DNA from: CAZMCH01 sp964564735
Lineage (GTDB): Bacteria > Poribacteria > DTPJ01
Length of the DNA stretch: 64,000 bases
Assembly (NCBI GenBank): GCA_964564735.1
Contig: CAZMCH010000011.1
Span: 1 to 64,000 of the forward strand
Direction of reading: 5' to 3'
Positions within the stretch are counted from its first letter, which is position 1. Every line of letters starts with the position of its first letter. The position numbers were made by a program, and so were the translations under genes. This document shows positions 8,466 through 16,397 of the stretch, piece by piece. The notes beneath the pieces are model-generated. The model searched no databases and was not told the origin of the DNA. It worked only from the letters and a program-made list of their open reading frames with translations.

Positions 8466-9338
8466 TTATATAGCTTTAAGCTCTTTTAGGATGCCAAAAA
8501 TGTTATCAAGACAGATACGACTGGCTTCTTCACCTGCTTCTGAAAAAGCGGATCCACCGGGGCGATTAAGTAAATCTTCTGATAAAGCCTTTTTAGGTCG
8601 CCAATGAGTTTCAAGAGAGAGATAACCTTTATATCCAGAATCCAATAACTCTTTTATCTGTCCCTTCCAGTCTATAACACCAGTGCCAACTGGAACCGAT
8701 TCTGGTTCGCCTTTTTCATTATTTCCTGCGTCTTTTGCATGGCAGTGGATTATATGCTTTTTCATACGGTTATAGGCATCTGGAAAAGGCTTTTCTCCGC
8801 CCTTTGCATAGACTTCGTTTGCAGGGTCCCAAATACCCTTAACATTAGGAGAGTCAATTTCTGTAATAAACTTAGCTGTCAATTTGGCTGTAGAAAGCGA
8901 TGTAGAGGCTTCATTTTCAAGACCAATTATTATTCCTTCGGACTCAGCAATTTTTACAGGTTCTTGATAGTAGCTAAGTATCTGATCCCATAATTCCTCT
9001 GTTTTGCCTGTATTCCAAAAGGCGAATCCACGCACTATATTTGTATCAAAGAATTTTGCCATTTTGATACATTTTCTTAATATTTGTATATGGTTAGTTC
9101 TCTCTTGTGCATTATCAATATCACATTTATAGAATGGCGAGGCTATACCAACAATGTCAAGTCCAGCTTTATCAATCATACTTTTCATTGTTGACATATC
9201 GTCTTCAGTTATATTTTGCGGAGGCTTATCCCATACAGATCGTATTTCAATACCATTCAGTTTGTATTCAGATGCCACATTTACAACAGTCTGAAAATCT
9301 TGGGATATTTCATCGCTTATTACTGCAAGCTTAAACAT
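8466..9338 (-). CDS. Sugar phosphate isomerase/epimerase (xylose isomerase-like TIM barrel)
   Basis: 290 residues of the AP endonuclease 2/xylose isomerase-like TIM-barrel family. Seen: GLENEAS (metal-ligand Glu), WDPANE, HCHAKD (His ligands) and the late glutamate in YLSLETHW. These mark the divalent metal site of hydroxypyruvate isomerase/inosose dehydratase-type enzymes. Inference: because ino1 is the upstream neighbour, an inosose isomerase/dehydratase-like role is tempting, but ino1 makes inositol and each has its own promoter, so the link is weak. RBS GAAGGAG; an extended -10 promoter is at 9418-9423. Confidence 0.85.
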   Translation of the reverse strand: MFKLAVISDEISQDFQTVVNVASEYKLNGIEIRSVWDKPPQNITEDDMSTMKSMIDKAGLDIVGIASPFYKCDIDNAQERTNHIQILRKCIKMAKFFDTNIVRGFAFWNTGKTEELWDQILSYYQEPVKIAESEGIIIGLENEASTSLSTAKLTAKFITEIDSPNVKGIWDPANEVYAKGGEKPFPDAYNRMKKHIIHCHAKDAGNNEKGEPESVPVGTGVIDWKGQIKELLDSGYKGYLSLETHWRPKKALSEDLLNRPGGSAFSEAGEEASRICLDNIFGILKELKAI

Positions 9339-9417
9339 AAATATACTCCTTCAATAGATTTTGATAGCAAGCCTCTAGTTTGATTGCTCTAGACATCGCA
9401 AAAATAAGATGCTTTAT

Positions 9418-9426
9418 ATTATACCA
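9418..9426 (-). promoter_or_regulatory. Extended -10 promoter for the isomerase-like gene
   Basis: Minus strand TGGTATAAT (9418-9426) is an extended -10 element with a perfect TATAAT; no good -35 box is present at 16-18 bases. It lies about 80 bases before the start codon. Confidence 0.5.
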
Positions 9427-9513
9427 TATTTCAATTGGAAAATGTGATAATACTTTTTGTATAAAATTAATCTAAGCCAATGAAACTGCCATTTTAAAAG
9501 ACTTTACTAGAGA

Positions 9514-9556
9514 ATCCTTAAAAAATTTCCTTTATTAAATGGAGATTTTTAAGGAT
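9514..9556 (-). terminator. AT-rich hairpin after the one-haem protein gene
   Basis: An 11-bp inverted repeat (ATCCTTAAAAA at 9514-9524, TTTTTAAGGAT at 9546-9556) lies 24 bases downstream of the minus-strand stop. Both sides are A/T-rich, so it may act in either direction; there is no long uninterrupted T-run after it on the minus strand. Confidence 0.45.
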
Positions 9557-9579
9557 CATTTTACATCAGAAGTATAATA

Positions 9580-9984
9580 CTATTTTATGGACTTTATTTT
9601 TCCCCAAGTGCCAAAGATTTTCCCTTTTATGTTTACTGCTTGCTGTATTGGTGGGTGCGAATTTGGGTCGCCGGGGTTGGTAACAGGATTTGCAGAAAAT
9701 TCCTGCTCATTGGTAAATCCATCTTTGTCAGAATCGAGTTTTGCTAATGCATCAGTATATTTATCACCCGCAGGTATAGCAATCTTTTCATAATCAATAC
9801 CAAAGCTATTTCTTGCGCCTCCGCCGTTTGGGCTATTATGGCAAGTTGCGCAACCAAAATTTGCTCCTTTATCTGGCAAGACTGCTGTGCGGAAAGCCCT
9901 TGCATAAACTACGGTTGAAAAAACAATAAAACATAAAGACAGGATAACAATTAGGTTTGATTTAATCTTTTTATTTATGAGCAT
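9580..9984 (-). CDS. Exported one-haem c-type cytochrome-like protein with calcium-type repeat
   Basis: 134 residues. A signal peptide (residues 1-28) is followed by one haem-binding CATCH motif near residue 44 in the context FGCATCHNSPNGGG, then an acidic DSDKDGFTNEQEF loop (TSP3/EF-hand-like) and DPNSHPP. This layout occurs in small secreted haem proteins of unknown electron partner. I chose the ATG at 9984: GGAGG precedes it by 6 bases, and the longer reading would run into the regulator gene. It follows the NtrC-type regulator by 25 bases in the same direction, so they are probably cotranscribed. Role beyond haem binding unknown. Confidence 0.82.
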   Translation of the reverse strand: MLINKKIKSNLIVILSLCFIVFSTVVYARAFRTAVLPDKGANFGCATCHNSPNGGGARNSFGIDYEKIAIPAGDKYTDALAKLDSDKDGFTNEQEFSANPVTNPGDPNSHPPIQQAVNIKGKIFGTWGKIKSIK

Positions 9985-10009
9985 TTTTTCCTCCGTCATA
10001 ATTAGAGTT

Positions 10010-11353
10010 TTAGGAAATTTTATATTTTTTAATTTTTCTCCAAAGAGAATTTCTTGCAATACCTAAATTTTGAGTGGTTTGCAGTAAATTTCCAGAGGAT
10101 TCCTTGAGCATATTAGCTATATATTCACGTTCAAGTTTTTCAATATTCCAATTACCATTTATAGCTTGTTTGATAATGTCAGGCTGATCATATTGAAAAT
10201 TGAGAGGTAGATCATACGGAAAAATAGTATCATATTGCGCAAGAACTATTGCTCTTTCTATAACATTTTCTAATTCACGAACATTCCCAGGCCAGTCATA
10301 TTTCATTAGGATCTGTCGTGTTTCAGGTGCAATTTTTTGGACGTCTTTATTCATTTTATTGCTATAGACTTTAAGAAAGTGTTTTGCAAGAGGAATAATA
10401 TCAGCTTTTCGCTTTCTAAGAGGAGGGATGGTTATTGTTATAGCATTTAGGCGATAATAAAGGTCTTCTCTGAATTTGCCAGATTTGACCAATGCTTTCA
10501 TATCTTTATTTGTTGCAGTAACAACCCTTGTATCGACATATACAGGAATATTACTTCCAAGTCGCCTTATTTCACCAAAATCTAGGACACGAAGCAATTT
10601 TACCTGTGTAGAAGAGGACATATCACCGATTTCATCAAGAAATATAGTTCCGTTATTTGCTTCTTCAAAAAGCCCCTTTTTGTTGAATTTTGCGCCAGTA
10701 AATGACCCCTTCATGTATCCAAAGATTTCACTTTCTAGCAATGTCTCTGGCAATGCCCCACAATTAATAGGAACAAAAGGTTTCCCGGGGCGACCGCTAC
10801 TATGAATTGCCTTTGATATTAATTCTTTTCCTGTTCCACTCTCCCCTTGAATCAGGATCGAACTATCACCTTCTGCCACTATTGAGACTTTATGCAAAAC
10901 TTTTCTCATCTCATCGCTTTCGGCGATTATCATATTAAGCCCATATTCATTAATAAACTGGTTTTGCAATCGCTCTATTTCTTCGGACATTCGCTTTTTT
11001 CCAAGCGCTCTTTCTACTTTAATAAGTAATTCTTCGGAATCGATAGGCTTTAGCATATAATCAAAAGCACCAAGTTTCATAATCTCTACTGCAGATTCAA
11101 TAGAGCCGTATTCTGTCGAAATGATCACTTCTATATTTGGATTTAGTTGTTTTACTAGCTTTAGTAGTTCTATTGTATTGATGGTTTTTAGGTTCAGATC
11201 GGTTAATATAAGATCATACTCATTATTTTTGATTTGCTCGACATATTTACCAATATCCGAATCGCCTTTTACTTTATATCCATGTTGTTTTAGCAAATTG
11301 GCAAGCAGTGTTTGTGTTGCATATTCGTTATCAATTATAAGTATAGAAAGCAT
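10010..11353 (-). CDS. NtrC-family sigma-54-dependent response regulator
   Basis: 447 residues: receiver domain (1-120; acidic IDNE pair, phospho-acceptor Asp in LILTDLN, Lys in LKPID), AAA+ domain (about 140-380; Walker A GESGTGKELI, Walker B TIFLDEIGD) and a Fis-type helix-turn-helix (ending SLWRKIKKYK). The sigma-54 contact loop reads GSFTGA instead of GAFTGA, an Ala-to-Ser change. Known role: phosphorylated oligomers remodel sigma-54 RNA polymerase. No kinase gene is next to it; the linked target may be the haem protein downstream. The RBS is weak. The 327-base region upstream (11354-11680) holds the nested inverted-repeat element. Confidence 0.93.
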   Translation of the reverse strand: MLSILIIDNEYATQTLLANLLKQHGYKVKGDSDIGKYVEQIKNNEYDLILTDLNLKTINTIELLKLVKQLNPNIEVIISTEYGSIESAVEIMKLGAFDYMLKPIDSEELLIKVERALGKKRMSEEIERLQNQFINEYGLNMIIAESDEMRKVLHKVSIVAEGDSSILIQGESGTGKELISKAIHSSGRPGKPFVPINCGALPETLLESEIFGYMKGSFTGAKFNKKGLFEEANNGTIFLDEIGDMSSSTQVKLLRVLDFGEIRRLGSNIPVYVDTRVVTATNKDMKALVKSGKFREDLYYRLNAITITIPPLRKRKADIIPLAKHFLKVYSNKMNKDVQKIAPETRQILMKYDWPGNVRELENVIERAIVLAQYDTIFPYDLPLNFQYDQPDIIKQAINGNWNIEKLEREYIANMLKESSGNLLQTTQNLGIARNSLWRKIKKYKIS

Positions 11354-11455
11354 GATTAGACCTATTCAAGTTAAAATTTAATTAATTATGAAGACTTTGG
11401 GATTTCACATATTTAGACAAGGTTGGCATAAAAAGGATTGTTCATTAATGAAATA

Positions 11456-11618
11456 AAAGGATAGAACATCGCTCATAACCTCTTTTGTCGTTTTGTAAGC
11501 TTTTAAACGACGAAAAACTGATTTATTATATTATTTTTTGGTAGGTTTAAAAATCAGTAAATAGAGGACTTATCAAAAAGTTTAATCAGAGTATTATGAG
11601 CAATGTTCCTGCATCCAA
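11456..11618. other. Nested inverted-repeat element, possible structured RNA or MITE-like element
   Basis: Between rpsU and the NtrC-type gene. Outer arms: AACATCGCTCATAA (11465-11478) pairs with TTATGAGCAATGTT (11594-11607), one mismatch that becomes a G-U pair on minus-strand RNA, and similarity continues outward (GGAT / ATCC, AAAAGG / CCAAAAG). Inside are CCTCT (11479-11483) with AGAGG (11563-11567), a hairpin with stem 11483-11493/11505-11515 and loop 11494-11504, and another with stem ACTGATTT/AAATCAGT (11517-11524/11551-11558). Together they fold as a multi-branched junction. It matches no RNA family I know. Flanking genes are both minus-strand, so transcription as a leader or read-through is likely. 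Confidence 0.5.
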
Positions 11619-11680
11619 AAGACTTTACTTTTTCAAATAAAGCCCATAAGCTTTTATATCGGAGATTGATAGACACAGCA

Positions 11681-11863
11681 TTAAGCCATGTCTCTGCCTC
11701 TTCGTTGTGTTTTAACCATTTTTTTTCTGCGTTTGTCGCTAGGCTTTTCGTAACGCTCTCGCTTTTTCATCTCTTTTATTAATTCTTCTTTGTCACATTG
11801 TTTCTTGAAACGGCGAAGAGCTTTGTCTATTGATTCGTCTTTTTTGACTTTTACCTCAAGCAT
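11681..11863 (-). CDS. rpsU: 30S ribosomal protein bS21
   Basis: 60 residues, the usual length. The basic helical protein starts MLEVKVKKDESIDKALRRFK and ends in a Lys/Arg-rich tail (RRKKMVKTQRRGR), typical of bS21, which sits on the 30S platform near the anti-Shine-Dalgarno region and affects initiation. It is not in the common rpsU-dnaG-rpoD arrangement: here it is alone with its own promoter (11959-11987) and a leader of about 90 bases. RBS GGGAG lies 9 or more bases before the ATG. Confidence 0.96.
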   Translation of the reverse strand: MLEVKVKKDESIDKALRRFKKQCDKEELIKEMKKRERYEKPSDKRRKKMVKTQRRGRDMA

Positions 11864-11936
11864 TTAAAAGATTCACTCCCTAGATGGAATTAGATTAAAT
11901 TAGAAACGTCATTAACAACTTTTTGTCTTTAAGAGA

Positions 11937-11987
11937 TTACTTTAAAAACAGTTATGATATTTTAAAGTAACTTTGTCTGAATGTCAA
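11937..11987 (-). promoter_or_regulatory. rpsU promoter with an overlapping 11-bp inverted repeat
   Basis: Minus strand: -35 TTGACA (11982-11987), 17-base spacer, -10 TAAAAT (11959-11964). A perfect 11-bp inverted repeat, TTACTTTAAAA at 11937-11947 and TTTTAAAGTAA at 11960-11970, has one arm on the -10 box and the other at about +5 to +15. It is placed like a repressor operator; an mRNA hairpin is less likely because half the repeat lies upstream of the start point. Confidence 0.65.
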
Positions 11988-12014
11988 GATCAAAAGCGTC
12001 ATATTAGATAGCAG

Positions 12015-12048
12015 AAAAAAAGGCAACATGCCTGATCGGCATATTGCC
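12015..12048 (-). terminator. Strong intrinsic terminator after the Ig-like lipoprotein gene
   Basis: Minus strand: an 11-bp stem (GGCAATATGCC / GGCATGTTGCC, 12022-12032 with 12038-12048) with a 5-base loop and one mismatch pair, followed directly by seven T residues (12015-12021). Classic Rho-independent terminator about 50 bases past the stop. Confidence 0.88.
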
Positions 12049-12097
12049 TAGCTTGCCCAAATGAAGTGAAGCAAAAATTACATATCGAAATGTAATA

Positions 12098-12778
12098 TTA
12101 TCCTTCTTTCTTCATTGTTGTGAAGCTGTATGTAGTGGTTGCAAGAGCATTTCCTGCTAGGTCTGTTCCACTAATAGTAAGCTTTATTTCCATTTCATTA
12201 CCCAGTTTGAATCCACCGAGGAATGAAACTTTAAGAGTCTTATTCTTATCAAATTCTGCCGAGACTTTGCCTTCAAGGTCACCAGCAGCATCCAATTTTG
12301 CAGTAGCCATTGGTTCGTTGAAGACTATTTTAATTTCGCTAACTTTGGCTGGATCAACACCAGTTGCACCGTTCTTTGGATCGCAAGCGGCATCATCAAT
12401 CTTTGGTGCATCTTTATCGGAGGCTGTAACTGTATAGGAAAGTGATGCTGCGGTCATTGCGTTTCCAGCAACATCGCTACCATTGACGGATATTGTCAGT
12501 GCGCCAGCAGGCCTTTCGCCAGCAGGGGCAACTGTAGCAGTTTTACCATCAGCACCAAGAGTTGCTGTTCCCGGAGAAACTGTTACTGAACCCATTTTTT
12601 CACTAAAAGTCAAAGTTATTGTAGCATTAGCAGGTAATGTCGCACCAGAAGCAGGGCTTGCGCTTTTAAGCTCTGGGGGGGTTGTATCTTTTTCTTCGTC
12701 GTCTCCACCGCAACCAATCATAATGAAAATCATTAAAGCAGCGGTCATCAAGGCAGAAATTCTCAGTAATTTCTTCAT
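12098..12778 (-). CDS. Secreted lipoprotein with two bacterial Ig-like (Big_5/SbsA-type) domains
   Basis: 226 residues. The signal peptide ends in a lipobox (MIGC), followed by GGDDEEKDTTPP, so it is lipid-anchored. Two tandem Ig-like domains follow: PPELKSASPASGAT...FSEKM and DDAACDPKNGATGVD...FNEPM, the pattern of SbsA/Big_5 domains that bind surfaces or act as spacers. Start chosen at ATG 12778 because AAGGAG lies 8 bases upstream (an in-frame GTG lies 9 bases earlier). The mature start resembles the other lipoprotein at 1.4-2.4 kb (GGDDEE after the Cys), which may be a shared sorting feature. Function unknown. Confidence 0.85.
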   Translation of the reverse strand: MKKLLRISALMTAALMIFIMIGCGGDDEEKDTTPPELKSASPASGATLPANATITLTFSEKMGSVTVSPGTATLGADGKTATVAPAGERPAGALTISVNGSDVAGNAMTAASLSYTVTASDKDAPKIDDAACDPKNGATGVDPAKVSEIKIVFNEPMATAKLDAAGDLEGKVSAEFDKNKTLKVSFLGGFKLGNEMEIKLTISGTDLAGNALATTTYSFTTMKKEG

Positions 12779-13487
12779 CACCGTCACTCCTTATCATCGA
12801 GCTTTTGTCAAATCTCACAGGGACCAATAAAATTATAAACTGTGAGATACGCCAGCAATACAGTGTTTCTCAAGTATCGCATAAGTCAACTAAGAGTAGC
12901 TTCCCTCATCACCCCTTTCCTGTTTTCGACCCGATATTTGATCTTACTATAACTGAAAAATAGGGCCGAAGATACATTCTCCTATTCATAAAGAGAAATA
13001 CGAAATAACAACATAATACCAAAAGGTAATATAAATCAAATAACCTAAATATGTAACAATTATTATATATAACACAACTGTTACACGAAATCAAGAAAAA
13101 TTTAACATAGATAAAAAGTAAAATCAATATTTTTTTACTTTTTAATACTAAAAATAACGAACAGGGAAGTCAAGGTTCTATAAATTAAACAATACCCTAG
13201 TATAACACCTCCTTTTATTCTTGTCTAGTATTTTTTTCATTGTCTAGGAAATTATACTTTTTGTGTTAATTCAGGAAGACCCTTCACAACATTCAGGGGG
13301 ACATTTTGCTGTCATTTTGAATGAAGTGAAAAATCTTTTTCAGTAAATAACATATTAGGGATATATTATTAACAATAATAAGGCTTTAGTCAATCCCAAT
13401 GTTTTATTAGTTTAACAGACTTGAAAAAATTTGTAAAGAGAAAATTTTAATTTTATTTGGGCTAAAGCCATTAAAATTACAAAAAAA
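12779..13487. other. Long intergenic region with a structured leader and repeat remnants
   Basis: No gene is supported. Next to the lipoprotein gene (12779-12960) is a relatively G-rich leader on the minus strand with two overlapping hairpins: ATCTCACAG/CTGTGAGAT (12812-12820 with 12840-12848) and GATAC/GTATC (12846-12850 with 12874-12878). They share bases and cannot form together. An 11-bp AT-rich inverted repeat is at 13113-13143. At 13312-13340 is a copy of the TCATT.TGAATGAAGTGAA repeat type also seen at 0.7-0.9 kb. An inverted GGCTTTAG/CTAAAGCC pair (13382-13389, 13460-13467) is another dispersed-repeat motif. No promoter stands out for the lipoprotein gene. Confidence 0.5.
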
Positions 13488-14414
13488 TTAAAATAACTCA
13501 AAAGAATCTTCTGAATCTCCTAATAACAGAGAATTTTTAAAAGAAGGTAAATGCTCTATTAATATATCAATCCAATCTATATCAACTATTCTTATTATTC
13601 TCTTAATAGTTTTTTCTATTTCTTGGTTATTATTTAAGCCATATATAAAAACACGCTTTTTTTGTTTTGTTGCCCATAGTGCTGTATTAATTGCACCTTG
13701 TTCTGGTTCGATCAGTATAACTCCCAATGAAATACCGCTTGTTATACGATTACGCTGTATTAATCTTCCTTTCGATACTGTTTCATCCGGAGGACATTCT
13801 GAAATGATAGAGCCATTATAACAAATTTCTTCGGCTAATTCAAGATTTTCATCAGGATAAATTTTTTTCAATCCAGAACCAATTACTCCAATAGTTTTAC
13901 CTTTACAATTTAACGCCCCTCTATGAGCAGAAGTATCAATGCCCTTTGCAAGTCCACTTACTACAATAATGTTATTATTAGCAAGTTTTTCGGCTATTTT
14001 TTCAGCAATTTTTGATCCTCGTTTAGTTGGATATCGAGTTCCAACGATTGCAATTGCCATGTAATCGGATTTTGGCAACTCCCCTTTTTTGTATAAAATA
14101 TTGGGAGGGTCTTTTATATAATTGAGTAAATATGGATAATCGAGACTTTCAGGACAGATAGTCTCGATTCCGCAATTTGCCATTTGTCCAATGAGTTCTT
14201 CATATTCAGCAATGTTTTGTCCTGCTTTGATGATCTCTTGAGCTAATTCAGGACTTAATTTATTCAGCCTCATTATTTCTGCAATAGAAGCAGAAAACAC
14301 AGATTCAATATTTCCAAATCTTTTTATTAATAATTGGGTTTTTATTGAGCCTAGATTTTTTATAAGGCTAAGGGCTAACCAATACTTAGTAGTAGCCACT
14401 GACTCATTAGGCAT
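13488..14414 (-). CDS. dprA: DNA-processing protein DprA (Smf family)
   Basis: 308 residues. An N-terminal helical region with a helix-hairpin-helix-like segment precedes a Rossmann-like domain bearing AIVGTRYPTKRG, VSGLAKGIDTSAHRGAL, GSGLKKIYPDEN and RNRITSGIS, the DprA nucleotide/ssDNA core. Role: loads RecA on incoming single-stranded DNA during transformation. The C-terminal winged-helix domain seen in some DprA proteins is missing or very short. The start was set to ATG 14414 because the promoter (14458-14486) covers the longer alternative at 14468; no strong RBS is present. A ComEA-like HhH protein elsewhere in the window (36 kb) fits a competence potential. Confidence 0.92.
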   Translation of the reverse strand: MPNESVATTKYWLALSLIKNLGSIKTQLLIKRFGNIESVFSASIAEIMRLNKLSPELAQEIIKAGQNIAEYEELIGQMANCGIETICPESLDYPYLLNYIKDPPNILYKKGELPKSDYMAIAIVGTRYPTKRGSKIAEKIAEKLANNNIIVVSGLAKGIDTSAHRGALNCKGKTIGVIGSGLKKIYPDENLELAEEICYNGSIISECPPDETVSKGRLIQRNRITSGISLGVILIEPEQGAINTALWATKQKKRVFIYGLNNNQEIEKTIKRIIRIVDIDWIDILIEHLPSFKNSLLLGDSEDSFELF

Positions 14415-14457
14415 ATTATAAACAAAGACAGAACAGAAATAATCTTCTGAATAACGG

Positions 14458-14486
14458 ATTATACACAATACAGATCAAAATGTCAA
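14458..14486 (-). promoter_or_regulatory. Consensus sigma-70 promoter for dprA
   Basis: Minus strand: perfect TTGACA (14481-14486), 17-base spacer, perfect TATAAT (14458-14463). Predicted transcript start is near 14450, leaving about 35 bases of leader. It rules out the upstream in-frame start of dprA. Confidence 0.82.
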
Positions 14487-14501
14487 ATATAAAAGAAAGG
14501 C

Positions 14502-14531
14502 TTGACACTTTTCTTATTACAATTGTAAAAT
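14502..14531 (+). promoter_or_regulatory. Sugar-kinase promoter with a palindromic operator in the spacer
   Basis: Plus strand: -35 TTGACA (14502-14507), 18-base spacer, -10 TAAAAT (14526-14531). A perfect 12-bp palindrome, TTACAATTGTAA (14517-14528), sits between the boxes and overlaps the -10. A second inverted pair, GACACT (14504-14509) and AGTGTC (14535-14540), flanks it. The position suits a repressor that blocks polymerase, as expected for a sugar-inducible gene; the regulator is not in the window. Confidence 0.65.
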
Positions 14532-14600
14532 CAGAGTGTCTATGATGATTATAACAATAATATAAATAATTGCAAGAAAAAAATTAATGGAGTATAAATT

Positions 14601-16109
14601 ATGAGCCTTCTGGGATTAGATATTGGGACAACTGGTTGTAAAGCTATTGTTTTTAATGTAGAAGGAAAGCCTTTGGCACATTCTTATCGTGAATATGGTG
14701 AGATGTATCCAAGACCTGGCTGGGCAGAGGTCGATCCTAATAAGGTATGGAAATGTGTATCTGAAGTTATAAGCGAGGTTGCACACAAAGTCAAAAGCGA
14801 TCCGGTAAAAGCAATAAGCGTTACTACGCTTGGTGAGGCTTTTACTCCGATTGCAGAAGACGGAACAATCCTTTCTAATAGCATGACTTCTGTCGATAAC
14901 AGGGCTATTGAGCAGACAGAATCTTGGAATCAGACTCTCGGCAAAGAAAAGGTTTTTCAAATAACTGGTATGTCTCTGCATCCAAGTTTTTCTATCAATA
15001 AAATGATGTGGTTGAAAAAAGAGCAACCAGAAATATTTAACAAAGCCAAAAAACTGCTTTTATATGAGGATTTTGCGTATTTTAAGCTAGGATTAGAACC
15101 GACTATTGATTATTCACTCGCAGGAAGGACAATGGCTTTTGACATTAGAAAAAAGAAGTGGTCTGATGAGATACTTTCTATTGCAGGAATTGATCCATCA
15201 ATGCTTGCAACGCCAAAGCCTGCTGGCGAAATAGTCGGTGAAATACCATCATCTATTGCAGAAGAGCTAGGGCTTGCAAAAGGTGCTGTCGCTGTTACAG
15301 GCGGACATGATCAGCCTGTCAACGCACTTGGCGGAGGAGTCGTATCTGAAGGAATAGCAGTTGATGGACTCGGTTCTGTTGAATGTGTCATTGTCGGATT
15401 TAATGAACCACCTCTCAATAAAAATATGCTCAACAACAATTATCCTGTCTATCCGCATGTAAAAAAAGATATGTATGTCGCATTGGCTTTTAGCTATACA
15501 GGCGGTAATCTGTTAAGATGGTATAGGAACAATTTTGCTCAAGATATGGTTCAGGAATCTGAAAAAACAGGAATTGATGTATATGATCTCATCTTAAAGG
15601 ATATTCCAGAAGGACCAACAGGGATATATGTTTTGCCTCATTTTGTCGGTAGTGGAACGCCTGCTCTTGATCCCAACTCAAAGGGTGTTATCGCTGGACT
15701 TACACTTGGGACTACAAGGGAGCAGTTTGTTAAATCTTTGATCGAAGGTATTACTTACGAATTAAGATACTATATAACAACTCTGGAAAACGCTGCTAAT
15801 GTGAAGATCGGCAGATTTCGTGCAATGGGCGGAGGGGCAAAATCGCCTATGTGGTTACAATTAAAAGCAGATATAACAGGAAAAGAAGTTGTTGCTCTTG
15901 CGGTTTCTGAATGTGGTTGTCTTGGTGCTGCGATACTTGCGGGAGTTGGTATCGGAGAATATAATTCTATCGATGAGGCTGTAAAATTGCTTGTAAAAGA
16001 AAAAGAAATATATTATCCTAATCTTGTAATGCACGAAAGATATAGCGAAACTTATGATATATATAAAGACCTTTACTCGACTATCAAAAATCTGACACAT
16101 AAGATGTGA
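14601..16109 (+). CDS. FGGY-family carbohydrate kinase (xylulokinase-like)
   Basis: 502 residues. N-terminal phosphate motif GLDIGTTGCKAIVF, then YPRPGWAEVDPNKVW, GGHDQPVNALGGG (catalytic Asp region) and the C-terminal GGGAKSPMWLQLKADITG and GCLGAAILAG motifs mark an FGGY ATP-dependent sugar kinase. Xylulose is the commonest substrate for relatives of this length, but L-fuculose, erythritol or other ketoses cannot be excluded from sequence. RBS GGAG before the ATG. It has a promoter with an operator-like palindrome. Downstream come hicAB, an FAH-family enzyme and an MFS transporter, which may form a sugar-acid utilisation set. Confidence 0.9.
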   Translation: MSLLGLDIGTTGCKAIVFNVEGKPLAHSYREYGEMYPRPGWAEVDPNKVWKCVSEVISEVAHKVKSDPVKAISVTTLGEAFTPIAEDGTILSNSMTSVDNRAIEQTESWNQTLGKEKVFQITGMSLHPSFSINKMMWLKKEQPEIFNKAKKLLLYEDFAYFKLGLEPTIDYSLAGRTMAFDIRKKKWSDEILSIAGIDPSMLATPKPAGEIVGEIPSSIAEELGLAKGAVAVTGGHDQPVNALGGGVVSEGIAVDGLGSVECVIVGFNEPPLNKNMLNNNYPVYPHVKKDMYVALAFSYTGGNLLRWYRNNFAQDMVQESEKTGIDVYDLILKDIPEGPTGIYVLPHFVGSGTPALDPNSKGVIAGLTLGTTREQFVKSLIEGITYELRYYITTLENAANVKIGRFRAMGGGAKSPMWLQLKADITGKEVVALAVSECGCLGAAILAGVGIGEYNSIDEAVKLLVKEKEIYYPNLVMHERYSETYDIYKDLYSTIKNLTHKM

Positions 16110-16137
16110 TCCAAAAACAACGAATTGAGTATGAAAC

Positions 16138-16397
16138 ATGCCATTAAAAAAAGATGATATTTAGAGGAACTAAAACGTAATCCGAATAATGTCAAGTTTG
16201 ATAAACTATGCAAAGCAGTAGAATTGTTTGGTTTTAGGTTTAAAGGTGGAAAAGGTAGTCATCTTATATACACCAGAGACGGTATAAAGGAAATGCTGAA
16301 TTTTCAGAATGTTAAGGGAAAAGCCAAGCCTTATCAAATCAAGCAATTTATATCTGTTATTGATAAATACGGCTTATTGGAAGAAAAAGATGAATAA
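16138..16397 (+). pseudogene. hicA: HicA-family mRNA interferase toxin with a frameshift near the N-terminus
   Basis: The ATG at 16138 encodes MPLKKDDI and then meets TAG at 16162. Shifting one base there restores a continuous HicA-like protein to the TAA at 16395: LEELKRNPNNVKFDKLCKAV, then the conserved GSHLIYTRDG (the catalytic-type His after GS) and KPYQIKQFISVIDKYGLL. A single missing T in GATATTTAG (TTT instead of TTTT) explains it, so it is either an inactivated toxin or a homopolymer sequencing error. No start codon exists in the shifted frame before the HicA domain. It overlaps hicB by 8 bases, the normal translational coupling of hicAB. Confidence 0.78.

Noticed and set aside
12779..12960. 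Cyclic-di-GMP, cyclic-di-AMP or cobalamin riboswitch in the lipoprotein leader
   Set aside because: Fragments such as GGGGTGA are suggestive but the conserved cores of those families are not present.
12909..13127. 72-codon open frame on the minus strand upstream of the Ig-like lipoprotein
   Set aside because: It lies in a low-complexity AT-rich leader, has no RBS and encodes random hydrophobic sequence.
16146..16165. Programmed -1 frameshift in hicA at the A7 run
   Set aside because: A -1 slip in the A-run meets TGA at 16155-16157, so it would not give a full protein; a lost T after 16158 explains the break better.
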